Notes: generated by a model from the sequence alone, not told the origin. DNA of 64,000 nucleotides from Amaranthus tricolor (GCF_026212465.1 NC_080056.1:5345017-5409016); one strand, 5' to 3'; shown: positions 13,571 to 32,321, counted from the first letter of the stretch. Numbers and translations are program-made.

Positions 13571-13762
13571 AGGTGAATGTGGTTTATAAGTTGTAGGCTT
13601 TTAGGTAGTTGTAGGTTTCTCTTTCTTTGAAAATTTTTCTTGAGTTGAGAGACTCTTTGACCGCACTCTCCTCTATAGGTATGAGTTGCCGTCTTTTTTC
13701 CCTCCCCAGATCCTGATCATAATTTTCTATGAGCGGGATACACTGAGTATCATGATGACGAA
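13571..13762 (+). mobile_element. SINE-like retroposon flanked by a 15-bp target duplication
   Basis: The segment of about 190 bp is flanked by ACCAAGGTC(T/A)ATAAA at 13556-13570 and 13763-13777, 15 bp with one mismatch. The 3' half (TGCCGTC, CTCCCCAGATCCTGATC, GAGCGGGATACACTGAGTAT, then a short CATGATGACG tail) resembles the 3' tails of plant SINE/LINE retroposons that end in a short simple repeat. I could not place clear pol III A and B boxes, so it may be 5'-truncated. It lies about 275 bp upstream of the GDSL TATA box. Confidence 0.6.
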
Positions 13763-14035
13763 ACCAAGGTCAATAAAAAAATAAGTTATAAGAAAAACAA
13801 TTTTTTTATAAAAAAAGTTTTAAAAAAAAACACATTTAAGCCACCAAAAAAAATGCAATTCAATATTTCCTTAATTTGATCTCCTATTAATGTTGTCTAA
13901 CATGTCCAGTATGTCCAATATGTCTAATGCATTGTATTTGTTGGAAGGACGTTCACTGGTTGGAAGCTGACTTTCGAGGGTCAGCACTAAATGCCTTTGT
14001 TTTAATAATCTTTTTATTTACACACAATCACTTAC

Positions 14036-14043
14036 TATAAATA
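14036..14043 (+). promoter_or_regulatory. TATA box of the GDSL gene
   Basis: TATAAATA lies about 110 bp upstream of the chosen ATG (14151). An in-frame ATG at 14043 overlaps the last base of this box and would lie upstream of any start of transcription it directs, so 14151 is the better start. Confidence 0.6.
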
Positions 14044-14150
14044 TGGTCTCAACCATTTCTCATCTTAATTCAATCCTTCACTCAATTTTTTCTTCTTTTC
14101 AAAAAAAACCTTTTAATTTTTTTATATTTAAATTTCTTTTTTTTTTGAAA

Positions 14151-19732
<5,582 letters not shown>

Positions 19733-20813
19733 TCTTTATTTTAAAACCTTACATACATGTCATACGGAAAAAACTTAATTGGTAATCCGATCCGTAAATT
19801 ATCTATTACTATTATAAAAATAAAATATATTTATTATTGATTATTTGGATCTTATTTATTAAAATTTATTAATTGTTGGTAGTTTACCTGGTGAGTAGAT
19901 ATAGCTAAGCTCTATTTCATGCGCTCTCACTCTTCTTCCAACAATTGTTGTACTAGTATTAGTCCATTAAAACAATATTATTATTATTATTTGCTACGCT
20001 TTGGTTGAAATTGATTAATTTTTTTTATCAAATTAATGTAACAAGCAAAGTGAAATGAGGTGAGTATTCTTAATTTTCTAATATGTTTCTTACATTAGTA
20101 GTTAACATAATTGAAATAAGTAACAAACAACAAATTTGAGCAATAAATTTACAAATAAAATCATAATTGTCAAACACAATACAATTGAAATCTACAATTT
20201 GGAATGAATTGTTATTTCTAAACACAACCTAATTGCATAAACACAAATTGTTGTGAGCCACGGTCTGTTCGAGAGGCGCATTACATATATGGGCTAAATA
20301 GCCCAATTAATACAAATTAAGAAGAAATAAAAATCCGGGCTTCATATTCTGAGGCCTCACTCTGAAAGACGGTCTTTCACAAGAGTAGTTGTTATATAAA
20401 ACTCAATTTTACAAGATGTGATTTTTTTTGGGCTGAAATAGTTTTGATTTCAGGCCCATATCTAATTCAATTTATCCTCCATGGGCCATAATTGTCGATA
20501 GCTCATTGGCTCCGTTCTTTCTCTTTCCTTCAACATGGGCTACATAGTGCACTCTTTTTCTTTCTCGAGATGGCCAAGGGCTTCCTCATTTATAGCATTA
20601 GCATGTAGCCCATACTTACTTCTTACTTATTAAATTTCAGAGATTGTTTTAGCATAAGACGAAATCATATAATTAACCTATTTTTATAATTGATCCCTTT
20701 AAAATTTTAAATACAATGATCACTTTTTAAATTGTATAAACCTACAAAGTTTTAAATCACGCGTCGTTCCAAAATACAACAATTCCCAAATCAAATATAA
20801 CAAATACATGTAC

Positions 20814-21070
20814 AACTCGTCTTGTATGAAATTGTCTCACCATGAGACGGATCCATATAATAGCCCATATCTTCAATTGATTACTTTAAAATTATAAGTA
20901 ATCGTTTTAATGTTATGAGTAATCACTCTAAGACTATAAAAAATGATTATATTAAAATTATAAGTGATCACTTTAACGTTATAAGTGATCATTTTAAGAT
21001 AAAAAATTTATAGCGGGCCAACCCAATAGAGATGGTCTTATCGTGAGACCGTCTCATTTAAGAATTAGTT
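20814..21070. mobile_element. GAGAC-palindrome miniature element, copy 1
   Basis: Terminal inverted regions: TTGTCTCACCATGAGACGG near the left end faces TCGTGAGACCGTCTCATTTA near the right. Each end is itself palindromic. The interior repeats ATTATAAGTGATCACTTTAA-like units four or more times. Related copies or fragments lie at 7440-8050, 22322-22511, 26150-26195, 32525-32680 and 35080-35337. Confidence 0.55.
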
Positions 21071-21299
21071 ATATATGTAACGATTTATATATTTTTTTGA
21101 AAAATAATAAATGAAAAAGGGTCAAATCTGGGTCCCCAAAGCTTGAATCAAATTTGGACTTGAAGATCATGGACCCAGATCTAGCCCAAACCCTTAGGAT
21201 CCAAAGATAGGTGGATTCAATCCCTTAAATTAGGGTGGGGTCTAGACCATTATGGTCCAAAATCCATGCTCATCCCTAATTATTTTTCCCTTTAATTTC

Positions 21300-21560
21300 T
21301 TCCTTAAAGTTGTTCTCATACAGAACGTTAAGGAAAATAAAATATTTTAGACAATGGATTCATTATTTTATCGAATAATAAATTTAATGTAGAAAAATGA
21401 GGACTATAAACAATTAAAAATACCAAAAAAAATTAGTGAAAAAATATACAGATCACAATTATTTTAAATTATTTAAATAAAATTAGTGAAAAACATATAA
21501 AGATAATAAATATTATAAAAATAATAAAATACGTGGGGACAATAAGCATTAATAAAAAAT
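21300..21560 (-). mobile_element. Miniature inverted-repeat element, family B, copy 4 (partial)
   Basis: The reverse complement carries the family B order, including the TTATTGTCCCCACGTATTTT segment and the GTTTATAGTCCTCATTTTT segment. The right end is indistinct. Confidence 0.45.
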
Positions 21561-21934
21561 TTAAATAAAGATTATAAAAGTTAATTATGTATAATATTGC
21601 TAAAGTCTTTTCTTGATTGAAAAATAGTGGTAAGAGATGTGAATAGCGGGAGTTAGTTAAAGATTCAGATATAGTTGGTAATAGTTTTAGTAGCAACTAG
21701 GTGGGACCACAACGCAAAGTTCAACAAAGTAGAACCTAAACTTACCAACTAACAAGAAATCAAACTTCATGTAAGCATAAATTACCAATACATAGAAGTA
21801 AACCATTGTAAGAACTTCACATTTTCAAAGTTTGACAAATGACATTACTACTATAATTTAAACTTTAAAATAAACTAATCAAGAAATATAATCATTAAAA
21901 ATGCTAATTGAAGTACCGTCATCTCATTCAAATA

Positions 21935-22270
21935 CTAAAAAGTTAATATTGTGAAAAAATTCAATTACGCGATTTAAATGAGATCTTATTTGACTATATT
22001 TTTTCTTAAGCACCAGCTATAGGCCCACAACCCACAGTATATTTTCTCTGTTCCATTATACTTGTTATATTTCACTTTTTACGCCATCCAATGTGTAATT
22101 TTGATCATTTATACCTTAAACGACTACATTTAACTAAAAATTATAAAAATTTGATATTATGAAAATATGTGATTATACGATTTAAAAAAGATCCTACTTG
22201 ACTATATTTTCTTTTACACAATAGTCGCAACATTTAAAATAAGCTTGAAAGATGGATAGTACCCATAAGT
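21935..22270 (-). mobile_element. Miniature element, family A, copy 3, with an adjacent partial copy
   Basis: Reading the minus strand, 22044-22270 matches family A: AAGCTTATTTTAAATG, then AGTCAAGTAGGATCTTTTTT, then TTCATAATATCAAAT, ending AATGGAACAGAG. A second, truncated copy (about 21935-22015) with TCAAATAAGATCTCATTTAA lies alongside, suggesting an insertion near or into an older copy. Confidence 0.55.
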
Positions 22271-22321
22271 CTAATATAGAGTATTTCTGAAAGGATAAAG
22301 TACGAAATAAGTTTAAATGAT

Positions 22322-22511
22322 AAATAGTATATCTCGTTCTTATATGAGATCGTCTCACCATGAGAGAAACTCATATAATTAGTCATTTTATCTAATTCAT
22401 TACTTTAAAATTATAAGTGATTACTTTAAGACATTAAATGTACATGAATTAGCCTAATAGAGATGGTCACACAATAAGACTGTCTCATTTAAGAATTTGT
22501 GTATAACTATA
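22322..22511. mobile_element. GAGAC-palindrome miniature element, copy 2
   Basis: It starts TATGAGATCGTCTCACCATG and ends AATAAGACTGTCTCATTTAA, with ATTATAAGTGATTACTTTAA inside. It is a shorter relative of the element at 20814-21070. Confidence 0.55.
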
Positions 22512-23408
22512 AAATAACAAATATTTTAGAACGGATAAAGTATTTAACTTTTATTTTCTTATATTCCACACATTTCTCACTATCACATAAATTTTTTACT
22601 AATTTTTTTATTTTTCTTAGTTTTCACTATATTTATTTGCATGTGGACTATCTTTTTATTTGAGATAAAGGGAGTGGAACCATAGCACATCAATCATATC
22701 AACCATATATATTTGTAAATAAAATAAATAAAAGATAATTTAATCCAAAGATTCAAACAATTGTAAATTCCCAAAATGTAATGTTCTACGTTTCGACCAC
22801 GATAGCTTCTCCCTATGCTTTACAAGTTTGAGTTTGACATCCCTCTTGCTACGTTGTCTCCCGACCACCCCTTGACCTTTGCAAACAAACCCATTTTTTT
22901 AATTTTTTTTTTTTGCATTCCACACGAGGGCTGTTTTTATAACATTAATTACATGACTAATTGATAATAATATGCTTCTCCATTGACCATAAACCTCTTC
23001 ATTTGAAGTAATACATTAATTTTCTTTTAATAATCAAAATAATAAACAATAACATTCCAATTGATGATTATAATAATATACTCCTATAGTCCTATTGATG
23101 TTGACATCATAATTACATGATATCCATTTATTTAATACTCCCTCTTATTCTTTGTAATTGTCCTATTTGAATTGGACACGAATTTAAGAAAATACCCATG
23201 TGATGTAGTGGGTATTGGAGGAGGTTAAATAGTGTAGTTTTATAAAAAAAAATAAAGGTGTTGATAATTACATAAATGGTATAAGTACAATTTGATCCAA
23301 AAATTATGTTCTAAAATAAAAATGGAACAATTGAAGTGAACTGCCCAAATAAAGAAATGAGACAATTTCAAAGAATTGGAGAGAGTATAATATATTTTAT
23401 ATTATATT

Positions 23409-23848
23409 AGGGATATTCTATATGATACGCACCAACTATGTCAAAAGGCGAGTAATAGCAATACTTAAAATTTTTTCCACAAAATAACACTCAACTCTTG
23501 TAAAATTAACTACAGTAACATTATGAAGGTAAAAACGTTTAATTTCCGTTAATTTTGATAAAAGTCATAAATGCCCTTAATAAATCCCAAAATATTTCCA
23601 CATAATAGCAATCAACTCTTGAAAAATTAACTACTGTAACATTTCCGTTAAGTTGGGGTTTACATTTGGGATTTATTAGGGGCAATTATAAGTTTAACCA
23701 AAACCTAACAAAAATTAAACATTTTTACCTCCATAATGTTACTGTAGTTAATTTTCTAAGAGTTAAGTGCTATTTTATGGAAAAAATTTTAAAAATTGCT
23801 ACCACTCGCCTTTTGCAATAGTTGGTGCTTACCACAAAAAATATCCCT
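23409..23848. mobile_element. Foldback element with ~140-bp inverted arms
   Basis: The left end AGGGATATTCTATATG is the inverted counterpart of the right end (AAAAAATATCCCT). The inverted arms also share CACCAACTAT, CAAAAGGCGAGT, AAAATTTTTTCCA and TTAACTACAGTAACATTATG. The central part is partly self-complementary too. The bases ATATT lie on both sides and may be a target duplication. There is no coding capacity. Mutator-like or another foldback class cannot be decided from this copy. Confidence 0.75.
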
Positions 23849-25158
23849 ATATTTATTATGTATATACAATCCTCCAATCCCTAATACCCCTTTATTTTAA
23901 CATGTATCTCATTTAATTTTCATACAATTTAATGATAATAGATATTAAAGGTGAGATGATATAAGTTATATTTTTTCATATTCTCGCTTCATATTTTCTC
24001 GGAGGCGGGATCTGCCCGTTTGGACATGGAGTTAAGGAGCAAAACTTTCCTGAAAGGGGTAACTCCAGAATTTGAGTGTTTTTGATTTCTTTTAATTTGT
24101 TTCTATTTCTGGACTTGGTATGTTATTCTATTTAGGATTTCTAGCTAGGGCAGTAGGGCCTAAACTCGGGCCGTATAAACCTCTCTTAACCTTATTATTG
24201 TATTGCTTATCTGCCACACATAATAATAACATATGTTCTTTCCTTGCAAACAAATAGTAAGTGAATCGATCTTTATTATTTTAAGTCTATTTTATTTCTT
24301 ACACTTCTTTCATCTTATTTCTGAATAAGAGGTTATATGTATAATGATAACCTTAAATTATTTTAGGGATGAATTTGACTTTTTTTAACTAACAGGTTTA
24401 GAATTCAAATCTTTACAAACTCATTTAAAACTCAAATTTAGATCAAATTTTTGCCCCTTTAAATTTTCTCTCAAGTTTTGTGATTGACATGATTTAATAT
24501 ATTAATTCAATCTAAAATATTTCTAACTTTGTATATTTAAGAATAATAAAAAAAATTAATAAAATTTATATTGAAAAGAATCAAATAAAATATCAATTGA
24601 TTATATTTAATCAACCTATTAAAAATTATAAAAGTGATTGATGAATAATATTGAAAAGAAAACACGACCTTTGTATTTAAGTAGAGGAAGTATTTAAATT
24701 ATAATATGAATCTCCTTTGACCTAAATCTCTATTGTGTTTGGTTTGGAAAACATGCATTTTCTTAGAAAGATAATATTTTTAATTTTTATTATTTGATTT
24801 GAGTTTCTCATCCTTTATAAATTTTTTTTCCCATATTTTTCCTCAGCTCTTTCACTTCAATAAATATTATTATTATTTACATTTCTCAACAAAAAACATA
24901 AAAAATCACATTCCAAAAATATTTTCCGCCAAAAACCAAACAGCCAAACAATAAAACATCAATTTTGTTTAAACCATTATAAGAATTAAATGAACCATAA
25001 TAATAATTAAGAAACAATAACATTCCACTTATAATAATATAAAAGTATTAATTAATGTTGACATCATACTATCATGATCATTGTTGATATACTCAATATA
25101 CTCTTTATGTACTTCTCTTTTCTCCCTTTTTTCCCTCTTGATTTAATTTTAATTGCAT

Positions 25159-28100
25159 TCAAAACCGTTGAGAAACAGATATATGACGGCGCCGGCAATG
25201 TTGTGGAGCAACGATCGAGATTAACCCCCCAAGTGGAGGTTTCATTTTCGACCGATAGATCATTTCATCATAAGGCCTACGATAAAACTTAAAATAGGGC
25301 AAAAAACCTTCTTTAGATTTCTCAACTTTGCTGCTTACGTGGCAACCCGTTTGACTTAACGACTCACGTCGACCAAATAAAAACGACGCTTTTGGTGTTC
25401 TCGGTTGTTTGACTCCAGCCACGTCAGCATTATGAGACTTAAGTGGGACCGGCGTTGACGGAATAAAATTCTTCCTCAAAAGCTTTTCTCCATTATTGAG
25501 ATTATACCCGCCACGTGGACCTCTATCAATGGGTGATGCAAATGAGAAGGAACGAGGATTGGGGCCCAGGATGGAAGATGACGTGGAGTTTGTTTTTGTT
25601 GTGGGGCCTACTTTGGAGGAAGTTGAGTCAGCTGTGAGACTAAGGTACCATGGTTTGAGTGAGTCTAAATGGTGTGAGACTGTGAAGGAGAACCGGGAAG
25701 ATGCACATGAACCGATTTTTCCGGTGGAGGAAGAAACCGGGATTGAGGACGGGTTGAACCGGAGAGAAGAGGCTCGTGGGTAGATTGAAAAGTCGTCGTA
25801 GTCTAGTGAGATTGAGCCTTCGTAGTCAGTTGAGGAGACTATGGTGGTTAAGTTTGATAGCTCAATGAATGGCCGGACTCCCTGCAAAATTGTTTAATTA
25901 ACTAGGGTTAATTACTGATTATTTAATTAATTAATGAGCTCTATCAAGATTAACAAGTGCTATTTAATAAGTTTAATTAAATTGCAACAGTATGATTTTT
26001 AGTTGTTAAAACTATATAATTTTTTGTTATAATTAATTAATATTCAATTTTTTTATAGATTTTTTGTTTGTGAAATATATTATTTTTGTTTCATTCATTT
26101 TGCTGTAGTTTTACTTTAAAAATTTTATATTATAAATAAACATAGTAGAATAAGTGAGATTGTCTCACTGTGAGATGGTCTCTTACAAGACAGGCAATAA
26201 AAGTTATACTCATAAAGTATATAAATCAAAATATTAATATTTATTAAAAATAATAAATAAAGAGATAAAAAATAAGGTACTAGGAATTAAATACATCGAT
26301 CAACTTGATTTAAAATATACAATGCTTTTCGTTTGCATATGGATAAAGTTGACTAATTTGTGTAACTTTGAGTTCTTTTATTTTTAAGTGGGGGTTTGCT
26401 AATTATGATGATTTAAGAAAGGTAAAAATGAGATAAAATGAGTAAGACAATTAACATATAAAATAAGTTAAATTAAATAGGATTGAGACAATAAATAGAT
26501 GATGTGTAATAATTATATAATAATTAAGTCCATAATATGTCATTATTCTTAAAATCAAATTGTTTTTATGTCTCTTTTATTTAATATTATTTTCCGATTT
26601 AATTTAATTCAAACATTCTAATAGTATTTTAATTTCAATAACACATTTTATTTTATGTCCTTATTTATTGCCAAACATCTCCCTATTATCCGAGAGAGAT
26701 AGTGGAGGAATTAGTAATCATGTGCCCCCACATGGAAAAAAAAGGAAACTAAATAGAAGAAGAATTTACAGTGTACACATTATACAGTAACATGCAAAAA
26801 CAGTGACCCAAATACCCAAAATAATCATTTACCCGAAAAGGAGCATGAAACAAGGATAAAATTAGCTAGGATGGGTAAGTTTTTGAAGGGAGTGAAACCT
26901 ACTCGTAACAAATTTGACTACCCACTAAAAGAAGCATGATGATGATTCTACGTCCTACCAAAAAAAGGGTGATCATCACTCTTTTTCACGGTCATAATTG
27001 GAAGATAATTCCACTATCACTAATAATCATTACCACTTTGTCAGAATATTGGGTGTTTAAAAAAAATTAATATCTGATAATAAATAAAAAAAATTAAACA
27101 AACTAGATAAAATTAAAGAAAATTAAAATATAGTAGTAGGTTTAATTTCAAAAAAATAAAGCAAAACTAATAAAACAATCTAAAATAAAGTGGAGTATTA
27201 CAACTTGAGTTGACTAAGACAATAGTCTTCTACTTTATTAGAGTAGTTACTAGTTACTACTCCATATAATTAAATACAAATCCTTGTTAATTTAATAGAC
27301 AATTGTTATCTTCGTGATTATCAAACGAAAAATGATTTTAATGTATTTTTTGATTTTGTAAGAGTACTTATATTTGATATGAAGAAAAATATTGTAATAT
27401 TAACACGCGAAAGCATAATTAAAGAGTGTTTTATGAATTAGTATCAACTAGCGGCAAAATTTTTAAATGTTAAATATAATTTTTTATTGTTAAATGTTAA
27501 ATGTAATTCTTTTATTTTTTCAATCAAATTACAAAAGGACAAAAAAAATAAACTCAACCAATTAAATTTTTTTAAACTCCGTGTCAACTCTATAATACAA
27601 AATGGGGGATATAAAAATATTTTTGAACATAGACTTTTTTTTTTTTTTGATAATATGAACATAAAACTTTTGTTTTCTTAGTAAAACATTTACAAATACA
27701 ATTTCTATTCTATATTACCCATACATTTTAAAATAGTAAAATCTTTTAATGGGAAATAAATAGAGGCTGAGTTCAACCTTAGCTTCTTTCCCAAAAGTCA
27801 TACGTTTGAAATTAGTTTCCCTCCATACTCACTGTATCATATTCTACATGTGAACTAAAAGCCTCTACAATCATTGGATTTCCCCAAACGGCTCTTTCTC
27901 TTATCCCTTCATCTCTTTACTAAAGTTAACATTTTCTATTCTACTCCTACTTCTTTAAAGAAACAGACTTTACCCCCATTTTGCGCCCCACTTCCTAATT
28001 AAAAACTCTTCAAAGGTAATTAAGTTATTACTTCTTATATGCCTTTATACCATATAACTTAAATACGTGAAAAACTAAGTTAAAGCTACTATCTACAATC

Positions 28101-31100
28101 ATATCATTAAAGAACTTTTAAAATTTAACTTCATCATCATACTCAATATCATGTTCAAAAGCAGGATATTGAGTATGATGATGAAGTTAAATTAAGGTGA
28201 TCGATAATCCATACTTGTACTTTCTTTATAGCAAGAACTAGAGGAAAACAGTCAATATTTTTTTAAAATTTAATATTATTAATATTATTATTGCTAGTTT
28301 TAATATTTTTCAAATTTATATATTTTCTAAATTTAATATTATTAATATTATTATTACTAAAGAACTCAATACAATGTATAAAGACAATCTGAACACTAAA
28401 ATTTATTTAGGATATCTTAAAGATCACATGCTTATGTCGCTTTAGAGTCATTAAAAGTTTTTTTTTACCGTTAACTTTTTTATGAATCTTAAAAATAGTT
28501 GGTGAGTCCAAGCTAATTAGAATACTCAGATTATAAACAATTATTAAAAATAGTTCAAATAATTAAGAGTTTATATTTACCTTCCAAAGATAAGAGAAGA
28601 GGGAAGGAGGATCAATAAGAAAGGTCCTGTGAAGACGGGCAGGATAGTACTCAGCTACAATCTTAAGTGTTGGGAGCACTATGTTCATGAAAGCTGATGC
28701 TGATCTGAAAAAGCCTGCATTGTACGTTACCACACCCACACAAACACAAATTAACATACAGTACTTACATGCACCATCATTTAACATTTCAATGGTCAAA
28801 ATCAAGCACCTAGTACAATCCAGCTCAATTATCACTCATTTTCAAACCCAAACATAAACAGAAATTTTTACAATTATATCATTGTCAAGTAAGTACTCTT
28901 TTAATTTTTTTTCAATTTTTATTTTGGAAATCCATTCCTAACGCAAGCAAACAGAAAGGAAATTTGTCAGAGTGGAAAATTGACTAATCTTAGGATATGT
29001 ATTTCCTAACATTCCATTTCTACCCTTGGGAACTTAGCCCATAATAGGGACCCAATAATGATAGAGACCTTTCTTTAAGTCATTGGTGCCTAGATGTCTA
29101 GTGGTTAAAGGGTGGTTAAGGGTATTATCTTTCACCTTTGAGACTAAAATTATTCAAATTAATCGAAATTGAATGTTATTGCTAGACTCAAAATAAATCG
29201 CATATAAATTAAATGAGATTGTCAAGAACTTAATTTACTCGATTTGAGCTAAGCATCATACCTAAAACCCGGCTAAAAATACAAATATATACATCTATAT
29301 GTAATAAGTGTTTGATCTTACTATCAACAAAAAAGATTAACTTCATCTCCCCCTTTCTTGTAATAAGGCATTATCAAGCCTAATAAATAAAAGATACTCC
29401 CTATGTTTTATTTATTCTTCTTATTCAGTTTTTTTCGGATCTCAATACAAACTTAAAAATCAAATAATTTTAATTGTGAATTTTCAATTATAAAAAATTA
29501 ATATTTAAAAAGTATATATTGTGAATTTTTAAAAATTATAAAAAATTAATATAAAATAAGAAATTATAGTTAAAATTTGACATTAAAATTTGTAATTTCT
29601 ATTTGAGAAAAACATAAAAAAACGTAGGGAGTATAACAACAGAGACCTTTCAGGGGCAGTATAGACATAGTGCACAAAAAAATTGTTCATATTCCGACAT
29701 CAATATAAAGCAAAAAATCTTAGTGAGGGACAAAATAAAGAAAAAAAACATTACGAGAGACAGATTGAGTGTTTTTTTGTACAATAATGGAGGGGACAAC
29801 AATCACAATAAACCAGAGATTTAATGTTTTGGATTAATAATACTTCTACTTCATGGGTATCTCAAATTATTTAGGCGTGCACTAAAAAGATTCATTCATA
29901 CATAAAATTTAGGGGAAAAAGAAATTTAAAGAGCTGCAAAAAGTAAGAATAACGCTGCATTATCAAGATCTAGAATAATACAAAAAGATAAGGGAATTAA
30001 TTATAAAGTGATTGAGATTGTGGGAATCAAATAAAAGTTGTATTAAGCCTGATAATCCAGATTCAGCCTTTTTATGAGGGAATCAATTTTATTTTTTTTC
30101 ATTATTTTACCCTTTACTTTCAAATTTTAATCTCAGCGGGAATGGTTTTAAACTAATGTAAATTAGTCAATGATATCTACAAATAAACTTAGTAAATGGC
30201 AACTCTTACTTTCTATTTAGATGAGTTGACAAAGGATTAAATAATATTTTGTTTAAACCAATATAAAATAAAGAGTTTATAATGTTATATACTTATATTA
30301 AGCATGACAACAATTTATATAAAATATGTAAAATGGAGTAGTTTTATTAAATTAGACTTACTTGCATCAAAGAGGATGACAAATTGTTCGACATTTCTAG
30401 GCATGGTTTGAACTGCTACTTCAAGTGTGAAAACCATCAAACGAGTAAATCTGTATATTGTCAATAAACATTAAAATCCAAATCTAGATTAACTTATTAC
30501 TCTAGCTAATGACTGTTTCAATTTGTTTGTCACACTTTAATTAAAAAATATTTCCCGGATCTTTAGTCAATATATAACAAATAAACTTGAAACAAATAGA
30601 ATAAATTAAAACAAATATACAATTATTCATTTAATAGAAGGGTTTTCTTTGATGTTATTGTTATTTAAAACAAAATATTAAATAAAGTTAGGTGAACTTA
30701 CAGTTTCTGAGAATGGAACTTCTGATAATCTTGCTTGATTCGGAAAACCTAAAAATTAAAAACCCAACTAAAACCTTAAGATCATAGTTTTTCTAATTAA
30801 ATGAAGTAGGCGGAAGCAAAAAGAAATAATGAATAAATTGGAAGATAAAAAATGGAAAATGGTAAATGGAGCACGTACAATCACAGGTCTGGACTCTTCA
30901 TCATGCCCAGCTACATATGCTACTCCTTCAGCTAGCTCCCCGGAAAACTCATCCGCTATTAAATTTTCTAAACATTTGTTTTCAATCAATAAAAGTTAAA
31001 ATATAAAATCCACTAGTTTTCATCATCAAAGTAGTTTAAAGATCGGATATACACAAGTATAACTATAGTTAAAAAAAATTATGATTGATCTTTTGTGTAT

Positions 31101-32107
31101 ACTTTTTTTTTTTTTTTAGAGTCGCATTTGGTTTTTGTATAGTTATTCATCCATGAACCTTAATATTTTTTAAAAATATATACTCTTGATATATTAATAT
31201 AAATTTTATTAATATTAACTTCTAATAATTTTTAAGAATACATGAATATGCTAAGGATAAAATACGTGCAAATTTAAATTAGACACGTATAGAGAAATGG
31301 AGAAAGTATATAAAATTAAATTTAGTGAGAACATGTAGTAATTTGTTTTGTTTAATAATAATAATAAGAAAAAGGATTAAGTCTTATTTGAGTTGAATAA
31401 CATAAGAACCACTTTTAAGAGATCAATAATCATAATAATAATAATAATATAATAACTCAAATAGCATCAAATCTAAACCATACATTTTCCATTAATTAGC
31501 TTTTTGTATTTAAAAGGGACGACTATTCAGCTTGTTGTCCTACTTCCTACTAACTTTTTGTCAAATTTATCTTTCTCAAATGAATTCCCTTTATTAAAAT
31601 AATAATAATAATAATAATAATAAGTTGAAGTTTATTTAATAATAATAAATTTATTGAGAAGAAGAAATAATTTGTTGTGTTTAATTTGTCCGGAAATGAA
31701 TAAGCGTTGAATTAAAAGAAAAAGTAAAAGATTCCGAACTAACAAAGTGAAAAACAAAAAACGACAAAAAGTAAAAATTACCGGTGCCAATAGTATTTCT
31801 CCAAGTAAGACAAGCTCTCAATAGTTTTGCCGCCTTCTTCGCATTTTCACCTTTAACCTTCAAAAACCTCTCTACACATGCCGTGTTACAGAATTTCTCC
31901 TTTCCATTTCAACAACAAAAATCAAAATCAGTAATCAAAAAGTGTCAATATCAAAATGACGAAAGAAAGCGACGTAAATTAAAATCAAACCGTAAGAAAT
32001 AACAGAAGAAATACTTGTTTAAGAGAAAGAGGAGATTGTTTCCTCAAAATGTCAAGAACAACATCAACTTTCGTTTTCTCAGACTGCACTTCTTTGATCT
32101 TCCCCAT
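25159..32107 (-). CDS. Sec14-like CRAL-TRIO lipid-transfer family protein, complete (7 exons, 430 aa)
   Basis: This is a CRAL-TRIO (Sec14p-like) protein of a plant-specific subgroup. The fold binds and exchanges phosphoinositides or other lipids between membranes. Exons in transcript order: 32015-32107, 31782-31899, 30879-30967, 30702-30748, 30362-30450, 28581-28714 and 25159-25881. All borders are GT..AG and the frame is open to the TGA at 25159-25161. Residues 1-70 form the N-terminal helical part ([19 protein letters not shown]). The CRAL-TRIO lobe follows at about 80-250, with [62 protein letters not shown] and the GVRPFIELS junction. The C-terminal half is Ser-rich and probably disordered. 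It ends in a conserved block (about 385-430) containing [15 protein letters not shown] and terminal SVSQRF. There is no signal peptide or membrane span, so it is probably cytosolic and peripheral to membranes. The ligand is not deducible. Confidence 0.95.
26150..26195. repeat. GAGAC-palindrome fragment in Sec14-like intron 6
   Basis: TGAGATTGTCTCACTGTGAG is followed by ATGGTCTCTTACAAGACAGG. It is a single end of the GAGAC-palindrome family, without the interior or partner end. Confidence 0.5.
28122..28193 (-). repeat. Perfect 29-bp hairpin (14-nt loop) in Sec14-like intron 6
   Basis: Arms at 28122-28150 and 28165-28193 are exact reverse complements (ACTTCATCATCATACTC pairs with GAGTATGATGATGAAGT). 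The loop is the 14 bases 28151-28164. It lies about 390 bases after the exon 6 donor, so it would fold in the unspliced transcript. No known element termini surround it. Confidence 0.95.
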
Positions 32108-32321
32108 TCAATTAAATTTTTGACGCTTCTCAAAAAAAAAAAACTCTCTGAATGATTTATTGATTGTTTTTTCGTTTGTTTTTTGCGTAACAATGGAAAA
32201 CTGAACAGTTTTTCAGGTAGCAGAAGAGAGAGAAAGAGAGGGAATTAGTTCTAGAGAGAGAAAGGAGTTGCGGCAGTGACGGTTTTAGTGTAGTTGGGGT
32301 GTAAGTTACAAATAAAGCAGT

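Larger units (their letters stand above)
19733..25158. other. Intergenic region between convergent GDSL and Sec14-like genes
   Basis: This is 5.4 kb without a supportable gene. It contains GAGAC-palindrome elements (20814-21070 and 22322-22511), a family B copy (21300-21560), a family A copy with a partial neighbour (21935-22270) and a foldback element (23409-23848). At about 23995-24250 a stretch with CCGTATAAACCTCTC and a T-rich tail looks like it could be part of an LTR, but I could not define its ends. The rest is AT-rich DNA without visible structure. The 3' UTRs of both genes lie at the two margins. Confidence 0.55.

Noticed and set aside
14043..14150. Longer GDSL start at an upstream in-frame ATG
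   Set aside because: This ATG overlaps the TATA box, so it would not be transcribed from that promoter. Starting at 14151 gives a normal signal peptide instead of 36 extra Phe-rich residues.
23995..24250. Possible solo LTR (CCGTATAAACCTCTC and T-rich tail)
   Set aside because: Neither TG..CA ends nor a target duplication could be set with confidence.
25496..25783. 95-codon plus-strand frame
   Set aside because: It is antisense to the last exon of the Sec14-like gene, whose coding frame is well supported.
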